Part shown: piece by piece, positions 52,840 through 62,495 of the stretch
How the letters are laid out: each line of letters begins with the position of its first letter
How positions within the stretch are numbered: the first letter of the stretch is position 1
Assembly: GCF_000166355.1 (NCBI RefSeq)
Contig: NC_014652.1
Location: 712,001 to 776,000, forward strand
Direction: 5' to 3'
DNA length: 64,000 bases
Source of the DNA: Caldicellulosiruptor hydrothermalis 108
GTDB taxonomy: Bacteria; Bacillota; Thermoanaerobacteria; Caldicellulosiruptorales; Caldicellulosiruptoraceae
Translations under genes and position numbers: made by a program
Notes under the pieces: model-generated
Told to the model about the DNA's origin: nothing
Seen by the model: only the letters and a program-made list of their open reading frames with translations
Databases searched by the model: none

Positions 52840-55167
52840 ATGAAATTTACAGATGGCTTTTGGCGTGTCAAAGAAGGGGTAAGATTATATCATCCAGCCC
52901 ATGTGTATGATTATGAAATTTCGAAAGATTCAGTTGTTATTTTTGCACCAGCTCACTTCATTACAAACAGAGGGCAAACACTTCAAGGTCCTGTTTTTAC
53001 CATACGATTCTCTTCACCTTTTAAGGATGTTATAAGAGTGCAGATTTGGCACTACAAGGGTCAAAAAAGCAAAAAGCCTTATTTTGAATTTTACCAAGAA
53101 GAAGGATATTGTCCTTGCATAGAAGATTTTTCAGATAATATAGTAATAACAAGTGGAAAGCTCAAAGCTACCATTAATAAAAAAGGCGAGTGGGGAGTAA
53201 TATATTACTACGAAGATAAATATCTAACAAAAAATGGTTGTAAATATCTTGGTTATGCAATCATGCCTGATAATACTGCTTACATGAGAGAACAGCTTTC
53301 TTTGAGTGTTGGTGAGTGTGTGTATGGTTTTGGTGAAAAGTTTACACCATTTGTTAAAAACGGCCAGTCAATTGATATATGGAATGAAGATGGTGGAACC
53401 ATTTCAGATCAGGCTTACAAGAATATTCCTTTTTATATAACAAACAGGGGTTATGGTGTTTTTGTGAATGATCCTGGCAAAGTGTCATTTGAAGTTGCAT
53501 CTGAAAATGTTGAAAGAGTTCAGTTTTCTACAAGAGGCGAGTATTTGGAATACTTCATCATTGGCGCAGATGACATGAAGGGTGTTTTAGAAAACTATAC
53601 AAAACTCACAGGAAGACCCTCTTTACCACCTGCATGGTCTTTTGGACTTTGGCTCACAACCTCTTTTACAACAAGCTATGATGAAAATACAGTCACAAGC
53701 TTTATAGATGGAATGATTGAAAGAGATATTCCACTTCATGTGTTTCATTTTGACTGTTTCTGGATGAAGGATATGCACTGGGTTGACTTTGAATGGGACA
53801 AGAGAGTTTTCCCAGACCCAAAAAATATGCTTGAAAGATTAAAAGAAAAGGGAGTTAAAATTTGTGTTTGGATAAATCCTTATGTGTCTCAGTTTTCAAA
53901 ACTTTTTGATGAGGGAAAGGAAAAAGGATATTTTCTAAAAAAACCAAACGGAGATGTCTGGCAGTGTGATGACTGGCAGCCTGGTATGGCTATTGTTGAT
54001 TTTACAAACCCAGAGGCATGCAAGTGGTATGCAGAAAAGCTCAAATATCTAATTAGAATGGGGGTTGACTGTTTTAAGACAGATTTTGGTGAAAGAATTC
54101 CAACAGATGTTGTATACTTTGATGGTTCTGACCCTCAAAAGATGCACAACTATTACACATACCTTTACAACAAGACTGTGTTTGAGACGCTTCAAGAGGC
54201 GTTTGGTAAGGGAAATGCAGTAGTTTTTGCAAGGTCAGCAACAGCAGGAAGCCAGAAATTTCCTGTGCACTGGGGCGGAGACTGTTTGGCCTCATATGAG
54301 TCCATGGCAGAGACACTCAGGGGTGGTCTTTCACTTTCACTTTGCGGGTTTGGTTTTTGGAGTCATGACATAGGTGGTTTTGAAAGCACAGCAACACCAG
54401 ACCTTTACAAAAGATGGGTGGCATTTGGACTTTTGTCTTCCCACAGCAGACTTCATGGAAATTCTGCCTATAAAGTTCCATGGCTTTATGATGAAGAGGC
54501 GGTTGATGTTCTTAGGTTCTTTACAAAATTGAAATGCAGGCTTATGCCATACATTTTTTCAGCTGCGTGTGAGGCGACAGAAAGAGGAATTCCTGTTTTG
54601 AGACCAATGGTTTTAGAGTTTCCGGACGACCCAGCGTGCCTTTATCTTGACAGGCAATATATGCTTGGGGATAGCCTTTTAGTTGCACCAGTCTTTTCAG
54701 AAGATGGATATGTTGAGTATTATGTGCCAGAAGGGATTTGGACAAATATCTTGACAGGTGAGAAAATTGAGGGTGGCAAGTGGAGAAAAGAAAAGCACGG
54801 CTATTTTAGCCTTCCACTTTTAGCAAAACCAAATACTATAATCCCAATGGGAAGTGTAGACACAAAGCCCGATTATGATTATGCTGATAATGTGGTGTTG
54901 AATATTTATCATCTTGATAGTGGGAAAACTGTAAAATCTCAGGTAAGAAATACAGAAGGTAAGGCAGAAGTTGAAATTGAAGTGAGAAGGGACGGAGATG
55001 TTATTTATGTGACAAAGATAAGGGATACGAAAAAACCATGGAGTTTGTATTTTGATTCTCTAAAGATAGAAGCTTTGTCAGGAGCAGGTGTGGAGATTGA
55101 TAAGAAAGGCAGCAGAGTTGTTATGGTTAATGATTGTGCTGTTTTGAAGATTGTAGAGTTTATATAA
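52840..55167 (+). CDS. yicI: Alpha-xylosidase, GH31, YicI type
   Basis: 775 residues, aligning along its whole length with E. coli YicI (772). Landmarks: the N-terminal FTDGFWRVKEGVRLYHP, WNEDGGTISDQAYKNIPFY, PAWSFGLWLTTSFTTSYDE, nucleophile Asp415 in CFKTDFGERIPTDV, acid/base Asp481 in HWGGDC and FWSHDIGGFE. Removes alpha-1,6-xylose from the non-reducing end of isoprimeverose-like oligosaccharides in the cytoplasm. It has its own promoter region, separated by 390 bp from the first GH31, and a terminator downstream. With the importer and first GH31 it points to xyloglucan use. Confidence 0.95.
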   Translation: MKFTDGFWRVKEGVRLYHPAHVYDYEISKDSVVIFAPAHFITNRGQTLQGPVFTIRFSSPFKDVIRVQIWHYKGQKSKKPYFEFYQEEGYCPCIEDFSDNIVITSGKLKATINKKGEWGVIYYYEDKYLTKNGCKYLGYAIMPDNTAYMREQLSLSVGECVYGFGEKFTPFVKNGQSIDIWNEDGGTISDQAYKNIPFYITNRGYGVFVNDPGKVSFEVASENVERVQFSTRGEYLEYFIIGADDMKGVLENYTKLTGRPSLPPAWSFGLWLTTSFTTSYDENTVTSFIDGMIERDIPLHVFHFDCFWMKDMHWVDFEWDKRVFPDPKNMLERLKEKGVKICVWINPYVSQFSKLFDEGKEKGYFLKKPNGDVWQCDDWQPGMAIVDFTNPEACKWYAEKLKYLIRMGVDCFKTDFGERIPTDVVYFDGSDPQKMHNYYTYLYNKTVFETLQEAFGKGNAVVFARSATAGSQKFPVHWGGDCLASYESMAETLRGGLSLSLCGFGFWSHDIGGFESTATPDLYKRWVAFGLLSSHSRLHGNSAYKVPWLYDEEAVDVLRFFTKLKCRLMPYIFSAACEATERGIPVLRPMVLEFPDDPACLYLDRQYMLGDSLLVAPVFSEDGYVEYYVPEGIWTNILTGEKIEGGKWRKEKHGYFSLPLLAKPNTIIPMGSVDTKPDYDYADNVVLNIYHLDSGKTVKSQVRNTEGKAEVEIEVRRDGDVIYVTKIRDTKKPWSLYFDSLKIEALSGAGVEIDKKGSRVVMVNDCAVLKIVEFI

Positions 55168-55193
55168 GACAGCTCAAATATATTTAATTTGAG

Positions 55194-55237
55194 GAGGTTG
55201 CTCTGTAAAGAAATGAGAGAGCAGCCTCTTTAATTTT
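55194..55237 (+). terminator. Terminator after yicI
   Basis: GAGGTTGCTCT (55194-55204) pairs with AGAGCAGCCTC (55218-55228), one G-U, then TTTAATTTT. Confidence 0.75.
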
Positions 55238-55294
55238 CCCGAAATATGTAGTATAAAATATAAATATAATCTTGCTGCTGTGAGGGAATTTTGG

Positions 55295-55945
55295 ATGCTA
55301 CAGGATATATTGAAAATCATATTTGCAATATTAGCAGGTGGGCTTATAGGTATTGAACGTGAAAATGTCCACAGACCAGCAGGTTTTAGAACACATATTT
55401 TAGTGTGCGTTGGTTCTACTCTGGTTATGATGACATCAGAGTATATATATAATGTATACTACAAAAGCCATGCAAATATTGACGTTGCAAGGCTCGGTGC
55501 TCAGGTCATCTCAGGGATTGGTTTTCTTGGTGCAGGGACAATTATAAAAGACGGTGCTACAGTCAAAGGTTTAACCACTGCTGCAACTCTGTGGGCTGTT
55601 GCGTGTATTGGTCTTGCAATTGGAATTGGGTATTACAAAGGAGCTTTTTTAGCAACAGCTGCTGTATATCTTACTTTGATTCTATTAAAAAAGTTTGAAG
55701 TAAAATTTGTATCAAAAGGGATTTTAAGGTCAATAATTGTCGAGGGGCACAATCTAAAAAGTTCTATTCAAAAGATAGATTCAATTTTGACTGCACATTC
55801 TGCGACAATTAAGGATATTAAATTTATGCATGAAGAGACTGAAAAGGTTTGTTATAAAGCTTTAGTTTTGCCAGATAGCAATATCAACCAGCTTATTACA
55901 GATCTATATCTGATTGAGGGTGTGAGCCGCGTAACTTTTGAGTAA
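55295..55945 (+). CDS. MgtC/SapB family membrane protein
   Basis: About 216 residues. The N-terminal membrane domain is typical: ILAGGLIGIERENVHRPAGFRTHILVCVGSTLVMM, ARLGAQVISGIGFLGAGTIIKDGATVKGLTTAATLWAVACIGLAIG. A smaller C-terminal soluble domain follows. Linked to magnesium homeostasis in other bacteria; true function here not known. The ATG at 55295 is preferred over GTG 55280, which overlaps the GAGGGA ribosome binding site. Followed by a decarboxylase gene on the same strand with a 71-bp gap. Confidence 0.9.
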   Translation: MLQDILKIIFAILAGGLIGIERENVHRPAGFRTHILVCVGSTLVMMTSEYIYNVYYKSHANIDVARLGAQVISGIGFLGAGTIIKDGATVKGLTTAATLWAVACIGLAIGIGYYKGAFLATAAVYLTLILLKKFEVKFVSKGILRSIIVEGHNLKSSIQKIDSILTAHSATIKDIKFMHEETEKVCYKALVLPDSNINQLITDLYLIEGVSRVTFE

Positions 55946-56016
55946 AAAAGTACTTTTAAAAAAATTGCAGTGTGGTATAATTATCAATCAGAAAATTAAA
56001 AAATATAGAGAAAGGA

Positions 56017-57498
56017 ATGGAGGCAGGGCAGAATAAGGTGACAAAGGAGGACCAGAGCAAAACACCCTTATTTGATGCTGTAAAAAGACACATTGAAAAG
56101 AACATAATACCGTTCCATGTTCCAGGGCACAAATATGGAAGAGGTCTTAAAGAGTTTACCGAATTTGTTGGGCAAAACGTCATGCTCATGGACTTAAACG
56201 GTATGGAAGATTTGGACAATGCAAACAATCCAATCGGTGTCATCTATGAAGCTGAAAAACTTTTTGCAAGCGCGTTTGGTGCTCAGTATGCATATTTTTT
56301 GGTAAATGGCACAACATCCGGTGTTCAGACAATGATAATGTCGGCATGCGAACCTGGAGATGAGATAATACTACCTCGAAACGCACACAAAAGTGCATTT
56401 GGCGGGATAATCCTAAGCGGGGCAATTCCTGTTTATGTTCAGCCAGAAGTCAATGAAGAGCTTGGGATTACTATGGGTGTTACAATTGAGAATGTAAAAA
56501 AGGCAATATTGAAACATCCTCATGCCAAAGCAGTTTTTGTTATAAACCCCACATACTATGGTGTTGCAAGTGATTTAAAGTCCATAGCAAGGACAGCTCA
56601 CAAGTTTGGAATGGCTGTTTTGGTAGATGAAGCGCATGGTGCACATATGGGATTTCATAACGATTTTCCGCTCACTGCAATGGAAGTTGGAGCGGACATG
56701 AGTGCAGTTTCTACACACAAAACAGGAGGATCGCTCACTCAAAGCTCTGTGCTTCTTTTGCGTGGTCACAGGATTCAGCCAGAGGTGGTCAAGCAGGTTT
56801 TGAACCTTACTATGACAACAAGCTCTTCATACATTTTAATGTGTTCTATAGACGTTGCAAGAAAACAGCTTGCAATGTATGGTGAAGAGATGTTAGAAGA
56901 GACTTTGAGACTTGCCAGAATGGCAAGAGAGGAGATAAACAAGATTGAAGGACTTTATGCCTTTGGAAAAGAACTAATTGGCACGCCGGGCGTTTATGAC
57001 TTTGATGAGACAAAACTTGGGATAAATGTCAGAAGGCTTGGCATAACTGGATATGAAGCTGAAAGAATTTTGAGAGATGAATATAACATCCAAGTAGAAA
57101 TGTCTGACCTTTATAATATATTGGCTATAATCTCTTTAGGAGATACACAGGAGAGTGTTGAAAAGCTAATTGAGGCGCTGCGTGATATGGCAAAGAAACT
57201 TGGTGTTAAGGATGTAAAAACTCCAACAATAGTTTTGCACTCGCCACAGGTGATTGTATCGCCAAGAGATGCATTTTACAGCTCAAAAAAAGTTGTTGAG
57301 CTTGAAAATGCAGTTGGGGAGATTTCAGGTGAGATGGTTATGGCATATCCACCGGGAATACCACTTATTTTGCCGGGCGAGAGAATTACAAAAGACCTTG
57401 TTGATTATATAAAGCTTTTAAAAGAAGAAGACTGCCAGCTTCAGGGGACAGCTGACCCTTATGTCAATACAATAAGGGTACTTGGAACAGCTGATTAA
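56017..57498 (+). CDS. Orn/Lys/Arg decarboxylase family protein (SpeA-like)
   Basis: 493 residues, PLP enzyme of the fold-type I decarboxylase group. Landmarks: FHVPGHKYGRGL near residue 33, LVNGTTSGVQTMIMSACEPGDEIILPRNAHKSAFGG, VDEAHGAHMGFH and the PLP-binding Lys in STHKTGGSLTQSS, with a C-terminal domain (YPPGIPLILPGERIT). Makes a polyamine precursor, probably agmatine from arginine as for Bacillus SpeA of similar length; lysine is an alternative. AGAAAGGA precedes the ATG. Very close to mrnC (14-bp gap). Confidence 0.93.
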   Translation: MEAGQNKVTKEDQSKTPLFDAVKRHIEKNIIPFHVPGHKYGRGLKEFTEFVGQNVMLMDLNGMEDLDNANNPIGVIYEAEKLFASAFGAQYAYFLVNGTTSGVQTMIMSACEPGDEIILPRNAHKSAFGGIILSGAIPVYVQPEVNEELGITMGVTIENVKKAILKHPHAKAVFVINPTYYGVASDLKSIARTAHKFGMAVLVDEAHGAHMGFHNDFPLTAMEVGADMSAVSTHKTGGSLTQSSVLLLRGHRIQPEVVKQVLNLTMTTSSSYILMCSIDVARKQLAMYGEEMLEETLRLARMAREEINKIEGLYAFGKELIGTPGVYDFDETKLGINVRRLGITGYEAERILRDEYNIQVEMSDLYNILAIISLGDTQESVEKLIEALRDMAKKLGVKDVKTPTIVLHSPQVIVSPRDAFYSSKKVVELENAVGEISGEMVMAYPPGIPLILPGERITKDLVDYIKLLKEEDCQLQGTADPYVNTIRVLGTAD

Positions 57499-57512
57499 TA
57501 AAGAGTGCGTTT

Positions 57513-57947
57513 TTGGATATTTTAAAAACGGATTTGAAAGAGAGTGAGGACAGGTTGCTCAGTCCTTTAGTATATGCTTATATTGGAGATGCAGTATATG
57601 AGTTATTTGTGAGAAATAAGGTGATAGCAGAGAATCCCAATTTAACTCCTTATCTTTATTATTTAAAAACCACTATGTATGTAAGGGCTTCAAGTCAAGC
57701 AATGGCTATAAAAAAATTGTATGAAGAACTTGATGAAAATGAAAGGAGGATTGTAAAAAGAGGTAGAAATGCAAAAACTAAAACTATTCCCAAGAACGCA
57801 AAATTAAGTGATTATAAATATGCTACAGCCCTTGAAGCATTAATTGGTTATCTGTATTTAGAAAATAATAATGAAAGATTGAATTATATTCTTTCGCAAG
57901 TATACCAAATAATAACCAAAGAACACAATATTATCAAAAGCAACTAA
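57513..57947 (+). CDS. mrnC: Mini-ribonuclease III
   Basis: 144 residues; RNase III catalytic domain only, without the double-stranded RNA binding domain. Signature: LSPLVYAYIGDAVYELFVRN near residue 16, then RGRNAKTKTIPKNAKLSDYKYATALEALIGYLYL, the second part of the active site. Matures 23S rRNA ends in Firmicutes. The start is TTG at 57513 with only a weak purine stretch before it. The gene is usually next to cysS and rlmB; here rlmB is 4.5 kb downstream. Confidence 0.93.
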   Translation: MDILKTDLKESEDRLLSPLVYAYIGDAVYELFVRNKVIAENPNLTPYLYYLKTTMYVRASSQAMAIKKLYEELDENERRIVKRGRNAKTKTIPKNAKLSDYKYATALEALIGYLYLENNNERLNYILSQVYQIITKEHNIIKSN

Positions 57948-57980
57948 TTTGGGCAAAAATTTCGAAAGGAGTAATGAGTA

Positions 57981-59006
57981 ATGATTACAGGGTTAATAGT
58001 CCTACTTTTGATTATTTTATTTTTACCTTTTTTTGTTAAGGCAGTTGAGCACAATTTAGAGTATTTTTTATTTATAATGGGCATTATTGGTGTTATTATC
58101 TCTAAGCAGATGAGCTTAGATTTAATTGAGCACATATTTAAAAATCGATTGCTCTATTATATAACTTTTGCTGTTTTGATAGCAGGGATGTTGTTTTTCT
58201 TCTTTAGAGATAAAATAAACAGAATGATAGAATTGTTGACTCACAAGATCTCAATCCAGCTTTTTATCTTCATTGTAATTATTATGTTGGGGTTAAGTTC
58301 AAGTTTTATTACTGCGATAATTGCGTCACTATTATTAACCGAAATCATGCATCACATGCCACTTGATAGGAATACTAAATTAAAGGTTATTGTATTGGCA
58401 TGTTTTGCAATTGGATTTGGTGCTGCATTGACACCAGTGGGTGAGCCATTAGCAACAATTACTATTTCAAAACTCAAAGCAGATTTTTTCTATTTAGCAA
58501 GAGCTATTGGATTAGAAATTATTATCACAATATTGCTGATGGCATGTTTAGCAGCTTTAGTTGTTAAAAAGGCAAATAAAATAGATAAAGATGAATTTAT
58601 AGAAAATACAGAGGGAATTAAGGATGTTTTTTTGAGAGCTTTCAAGGTTTTTATATTTGTGTTCGCACTTGAACTTTTAGGAACAGCTTTCAAACCATTG
58701 ATAGATTTGTACATTATAAAGTTGGATGCTAAAATTCTTTACTGGGTAAACATGATTTCTGCTATCGTTGATAACGCTACCCTGGCAGCTGCAGAAATTT
58801 CCAAGGATATGACAAATGAACAAGTCCGAGCTATTATTCTTGGAATGATTGTAAGTGGGGGAATGTTAATACCTGGGAATATACCAAATATAATATCAGC
58901 GGGAAAATTCAAAATTAAAAGCAAAGAATGGGCAAAAATTGGAGTTCCGATAGGTTTGATTTTAATGGCTGTCTATTTTGTTTTGGTATTTGTACTTAAG
59001 GTGTAA
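57981..59006 (+). CDS. DUF1646 family putative cation transporter
   Basis: 341 residues with about ten hydrophobic segments. The two inverted half-repeats of the arsenite-permease/NhaD-like superfamily are visible as GFGAALTPVGEPLATITISK near residue 148 and SGGMLIPGNIPNIISAGKFKIKSKEW near residue 293. This family is predicted to move sodium or another cation; the substrate is not known. GAAAGGAG lies 10 bp before the ATG. It falls between mrnC and fabZ on the same strand. Confidence 0.85.
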   Translation: MITGLIVLLLIILFLPFFVKAVEHNLEYFLFIMGIIGVIISKQMSLDLIEHIFKNRLLYYITFAVLIAGMLFFFFRDKINRMIELLTHKISIQLFIFIVIIMLGLSSSFITAIIASLLLTEIMHHMPLDRNTKLKVIVLACFAIGFGAALTPVGEPLATITISKLKADFFYLARAIGLEIIITILLMACLAALVVKKANKIDKDEFIENTEGIKDVFLRAFKVFIFVFALELLGTAFKPLIDLYIIKLDAKILYWVNMISAIVDNATLAAAEISKDMTNEQVRAIILGMIVSGGMLIPGNIPNIISAGKFKIKSKEWAKIGVPIGLILMAVYFVLVFVLKV

Positions 59007-59045
59007 AACTTGATTTTGAAAATTTTAGAAAGGAAGAGGTCATTG

Positions 59046-59468
59046 ATGTACGATATTAACAGGATACACGAGGTTCTTCCTCACAGATATCCTTTTTTAC
59101 TTGTTGACAAGATTGTAGAAATTGAAGAAGGCAAGAGAGCGAAGGGAATCAAAAATGTAACAATAAACGAACCGTTTTTTCAGGGGCATTTTCCTCAAAA
59201 TCCTGTAATGCCGGGCGTTTTGATTGTTGAGGCGATGGCTCAGGTTGGAGCGGTTGCAATGCTTTCAAAAGATGAGTTCAAAGGCAAAACTCCGTTTTTT
59301 GCAGGTATTGACAAGGTAAGGTTTAAAAAGGTTGTAAAACCTGGAGATGTTCTTGTGATTGAGACAGAGCTAATTTCACTCAAAGGTTCGATTGGCAAGG
59401 CAAAAGCATTTGCATATGTTGAGGGTGAAATTGTGTGTGAAGGTGAACTGCTTTTTGCTATAAAATAA
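59046..59468 (+). CDS. fabZ: 3-hydroxyacyl-ACP dehydratase FabZ
   Basis: About 140 residues, hot-dog fold. Signature: [18 protein letters not shown], then the catalytic His segment [25 protein letters not shown] with the active-site Glu. Dehydrates 3-hydroxyacyl-ACP in fatty acid elongation. The ATG at 59046 follows GGAAGAGGT; the TTG at 59010 lies upstream of that site. It is separate from any other fatty-acid genes in the window. Confidence 0.96.
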   Translation: MYDINRIHEVLPHRYPFLLVDKIVEIEEGKRAKGIKNVTINEPFFQGHFPQNPVMPGVLIVEAMAQVGAVAMLSKDEFKGKTPFFAGIDKVRFKKVVKPGDVLVIETELISLKGSIGKAKAFAYVEGEIVCEGELLFAIK

Positions 59469-59506
59469 AGGTAACCGGCAAAATTTCAAGCTGGTTACCT
59501 TTTTCT
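59467..59506. terminator. Terminator between fabZ and the dnaC-like gene
   Basis: AAAGGTAACC (59467-59476) pairs with GGTTACCTTT (59493-59502), followed by TTTC. It lies between convergent genes. Confidence 0.8.
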
Positions 59507-59555
59507 TTCTGATATTTCCTTCAAAGTGCTGAGCTCATATTGTAAAAAAATCCTT

Positions 59556-60596
59556 CTATGATATCTCTGAAGTTCTCTTTTCAAGCTGAAGCTTTGCTTT
59601 TATTATCCTCACATCTTCTCCGAACAGGTGCAAAAACATAAAATATTCTTGAAGTCTTCCCATTATGAACTGCGAATAAACGGTTACAAGTCCATCAAGG
59701 CTGTAGTTTGTGGTTATAACCGTTTTTTTGCCTAACAGATGTCTTTTGTCCAGCAAACTTTGAAAAACGCCATGGCAGAACTCAGCATTTTTTCCCTCAT
59801 TTCCAAGGTCATCAATGATCAAAAGATCAACCTCTTCAAGACTTTTGTATTCTTCATCACTGACTTCGTCATAGAGCCGAAGCATTTTGGAATATTTGTC
59901 TTTTAATATTTCAAAGAAAGAGATACTATCTAAGAATATTACTGTTTTGCCTTTATCAATGATTTCCTTAGCAATACAGTGAGCAAGAAACGTCTTGCCA
60001 AGGCCCGTTGGCCCATAAAACAACAGATTTTTTTGATTTGGCTTATCAAAATTTTCCACAAACTTTTTCGCTTCTTCGACTATCTTGAGCATGTTCTTAT
60101 ATGGTGATAGACCTTCTTTTACATCCACTTCTTTGGAGTAGAAATCCAAGTTGAGATTGTCAAAATTATGATGTTTTAAAATATCCTTTAGCTTGCTCTG
60201 TTCATACAAAAGTTCAATGAAAAGCTGGGTCCTGCATTTGCAAACCTCAACTTTGTCGTCTGAGACAACAAAACCTGTGTCATGGCATGCCTTACACACA
60301 TAGTCTGGTTCTAAGTAATCGCTGCTGTAACCCATGTCAATTAAAAGTTTTGTCCTTTTTGAAATAAGTGTATCTAAAATCTTGGAGTATTTAGCTATTT
60401 GTTCTTTGTTTTCCATCAATGATGCTTTTGATAACTTCAGCCCAGCTAATTTTATTTTGTCACATATATCGGCAAACTCTTTTGATTTTTCACAAAGTTT
60501 CCTAATTTTTCTTTCTTTTGAGAGCTCTGCATTGTAGCGTCTTTGTTTGTATATTCTATCTATCGTCTCTAATATTTCTTTTTTATTCGTCATCAT
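59556..60596 (-). CDS. DnaC/DnaI-like helicase-loader ATPase
   Basis: About 346 residues. The N-terminal region is helical, followed by a CKACHDTGFV...VCKC zinc-binding cluster near residue 105, then an AAA+ core with Walker A YGPTGLGKTFLAHC near residue 195, Walker B LLIIDDLGNE and sensor KKTVITTNYSL. It probably loads the replicative helicase DnaB with the DnaD-like protein encoded upstream. The ATG at 60596 (MMTNKK) is better spaced from GAGAGGT than 60602. It overlaps the 3' end of the dnaD-like gene, so the two are translationally coupled. Confidence 0.9.
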   Translation of the reverse strand: MMTNKKEILETIDRIYKQRRYNAELSKERKIRKLCEKSKEFADICDKIKLAGLKLSKASLMENKEQIAKYSKILDTLISKRTKLLIDMGYSSDYLEPDYVCKACHDTGFVVSDDKVEVCKCRTQLFIELLYEQSKLKDILKHHNFDNLNLDFYSKEVDVKEGLSPYKNMLKIVEEAKKFVENFDKPNQKNLLFYGPTGLGKTFLAHCIAKEIIDKGKTVIFLDSISFFEILKDKYSKMLRLYDEVSDEEYKSLEEVDLLIIDDLGNEGKNAEFCHGVFQSLLDKRHLLGKKTVITTNYSLDGLVTVYSQFIMGRLQEYFMFLHLFGEDVRIIKAKLQLEKRTSEIS

Positions 60597-61602
60597 CTGC
60601 ATTACCTCTCAAGGCTTTTTTGTAAAGTTCTTCTAATGCAGTGTATGTAGATGGGTCTCTTTCTTCACGAAGGCTCTTTTTATTTGATGACTGTTTCTTG
60701 GTCTTTTCTTTCTTCTGAGCATTTTCAAGTTCAAACTTTTTGATTGATTCTAAATCTTTTAGCCCCACCTCATACCACTTTTTTATTATACCATTAACAT
60801 AATTCACTGTGGGATTGTTTACATTTTTCACAAGGCTCAAAGCATACATAATAACATCTTCTGGTATTTTCCAGTCGTTTATCCATACATTCATAATTTC
60901 ATCTTCCACCTTGGTCGGAGCCCTGTTGTATATTCCAAGGTACTGAAGAACAAGCCTTTTTATTCTGCTTGTATCTTCTTGTGACCTTATATATTCTTCA
61001 GCTTTTTCAATGCTGTCAATGTTAAGCTCTTTCCATTTGATTGCCATTTGTTCAAGAAATTTCAGATTTTTATTGTTCTTATTTATTGTAACATAGTTTA
61101 TTAAAAGGTATATGACCTCAATAGGCAGTTTTAGCCAGTCATAAATCTCAAGCAAAACATCAATATCACTTTTGTTAAATGTCCTGCAGTACTGTTTTTG
61201 GGCAAATTCAAGAAGGTTTCTAAACTTTTCATCTGTCTCAAAAAATCTTGATAAATCTTCTGTTGTGTAAACTGGGGGTGCTACAGAATTTTCAACCTTT
61301 TCAGATGCAAACATCTCATCCAAAAACTCAATTGAAAAATTGCCATCAACGTCTTTGGAAAGCCTTATTAGGTTTCTCTGTGCCCAAAATTCGAGTGCTT
61401 TAACAACATCACTCTCAAGAAGATTTAGTTCCTTTGCAACCCTATCTATTTCAACTGCTTCAATTTTGTTCTGGAAAAGATATTTAAGGTATATGTACAC
61501 CTTCACAAACTCCCCGTCAGAAAAAGGCATATGATTTTTAATAAAATCAAAGCCTATTAAAACAAAGTTTTGCTGTTTAGGCGTAATAAATAGCTTTCCC
61601 AT
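60583..61602 (-). CDS. DnaD domain replication protein
   Basis: About 339 residues. An N-terminal winged-helix part ([42 protein letters not shown]) and two DnaB/DnaD-type helical repeats ([58 protein letters not shown] with [14 protein letters not shown], the YxxxIxxxW motif). The tail is charged. Works in helicase loading and remodelling of the origin. The ATG at 61602 is used because AGGGGGC lies 10 bp upstream; the longer frame starts before it. Divergent from thyX. Confidence 0.9.
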   Translation of the reverse strand: MGKLFITPKQQNFVLIGFDFIKNHMPFSDGEFVKVYIYLKYLFQNKIEAVEIDRVAKELNLLESDVVKALEFWAQRNLIRLSKDVDGNFSIEFLDEMFASEKVENSVAPPVYTTEDLSRFFETDEKFRNLLEFAQKQYCRTFNKSDIDVLLEIYDWLKLPIEVIYLLINYVTINKNNKNLKFLEQMAIKWKELNIDSIEKAEEYIRSQEDTSRIKRLVLQYLGIYNRAPTKVEDEIMNVWINDWKIPEDVIMYALSLVKNVNNPTVNYVNGIIKKWYEVGLKDLESIKKFELENAQKKEKTKKQSSNKKSLREERDPSTYTALEELYKKALRGNADDDE

Positions 61603-61619
61603 ATATAAAATTGCCCCCT

Positions 61620-61648
61620 TTTTGTGATACAATAATTTTATCACAAAA
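61620..61648. promoter_or_regulatory. Inverted repeat between dnaD-like gene and thyX
   Basis: TTTTGTGATA and TATCACAAAA form 10-bp arms with a 9-nt gap in the short divergent promoter region. Candidate operator for one or both genes; the regulator is unknown. Confidence 0.45.
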
Positions 61649-61703
61649 CTTCATTTATTTTTATACCAGCAAAATGCAATTATTGTACATGGAGGAATTA
61701 GCT

Positions 61704-62495
61704 ATGAAGTTTAAGATTGTTCTTTTATCCCACACACCGGAGCCTGAAAAGGTTGTTGCAACTGCTGCAAAACTTTGTTATTCTAATGCAACCATTGAGA
61801 ATATCTTCGAAAGATTAGATGATGAGACAGTTAAAAACTTTCTGAATTTTTTGGTAGAGGTGGGGCATCAGTCACCCTTAGAACATGTAAGCTTTACATT
61901 TGGGATAGAAGGAGTTTCAAGAAGCTTTACACACCAGCTTGTCCGTCACAGGATTGCTTCGTATTCACAGCAATCTCAGCGGTATGTCAAGATGGATGGG
62001 TTTGATTATGTTGTTCCGCCAAGCATAGAAGAAGATGAAGAGCTTAAAAATATTTTTATAGACACCATGAATCAGATTTCACAAGCTTATGCTATTTTGT
62101 CTGAAAAGCTTCAAAAAAAGCACATTGAAAGATTTAAAATGCAAGGAATTTCAGAGAAAGAGGCTTTAAAAAAAGCAGAGAAAATGGCAATAGAGGATGC
62201 AAGATATGTTCTTCCAAATGCCTGTGAAACAAAGATTATCATGACAATGAACGCAAGAGAGCTTTTACATTTTTTTAGCGAAAGGTGCTGCAACAGAGCT
62301 CAGTGGGAGATAAGGGCTGTTGCTGACAAGATTTTAGAGCTTGTAAAAGAGGTTGCTCCAAACATATTCAAGTTTGCAGGTCCTAAATGCATAGGACTTG
62401 GCTATTGCCCGGAAGGAAAGTTCTCTTGTGGAGAGATTGAAAAGGTCAGGGAAAAGTATCTTGGGAGAAAGAGGGAAGAACATGAGGACTATTGA
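61704..62495 (+). CDS. thyX: Flavin-dependent thymidylate synthase
   Basis: About 263 residues. The defining motif [14 protein letters not shown] lies near residue 93; other landmarks are [29 protein letters not shown] and [31 protein letters not shown]. Makes dTMP using FAD, NADPH and methylene-tetrahydrofolate, in place of ThyA. The ATG at 61704 follows GGAGG; the longer frame begins upstream of that site. Its end overlaps the rlmB start by 14 bp. Confidence 0.96.
   Translation: MKFKIVLLSHTPEPEKVVATAAKLCYSNATIENIFERLDDETVKNFLNFLVEVGHQSPLEHVSFTFGIEGVSRSFTHQLVRHRIASYSQQSQRYVKMDGFDYVVPPSIEEDEELKNIFIDTMNQISQAYAILSEKLQKKHIERFKMQGISEKEALKKAEKMAIEDARYVLPNACETKIIMTMNARELLHFFSERCCNRAQWEIRAVADKILELVKEVAPNIFKFAGPKCIGLGYCPEGKFSCGEIEKVREKYLGRKREEHEDY

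Noticed and set aside
61620-61648. CRP-type binding site before thyX
   Set aside because: The TGTGA and TCACA halves are 13 bp apart rather than the 6 bp of CRP sites.
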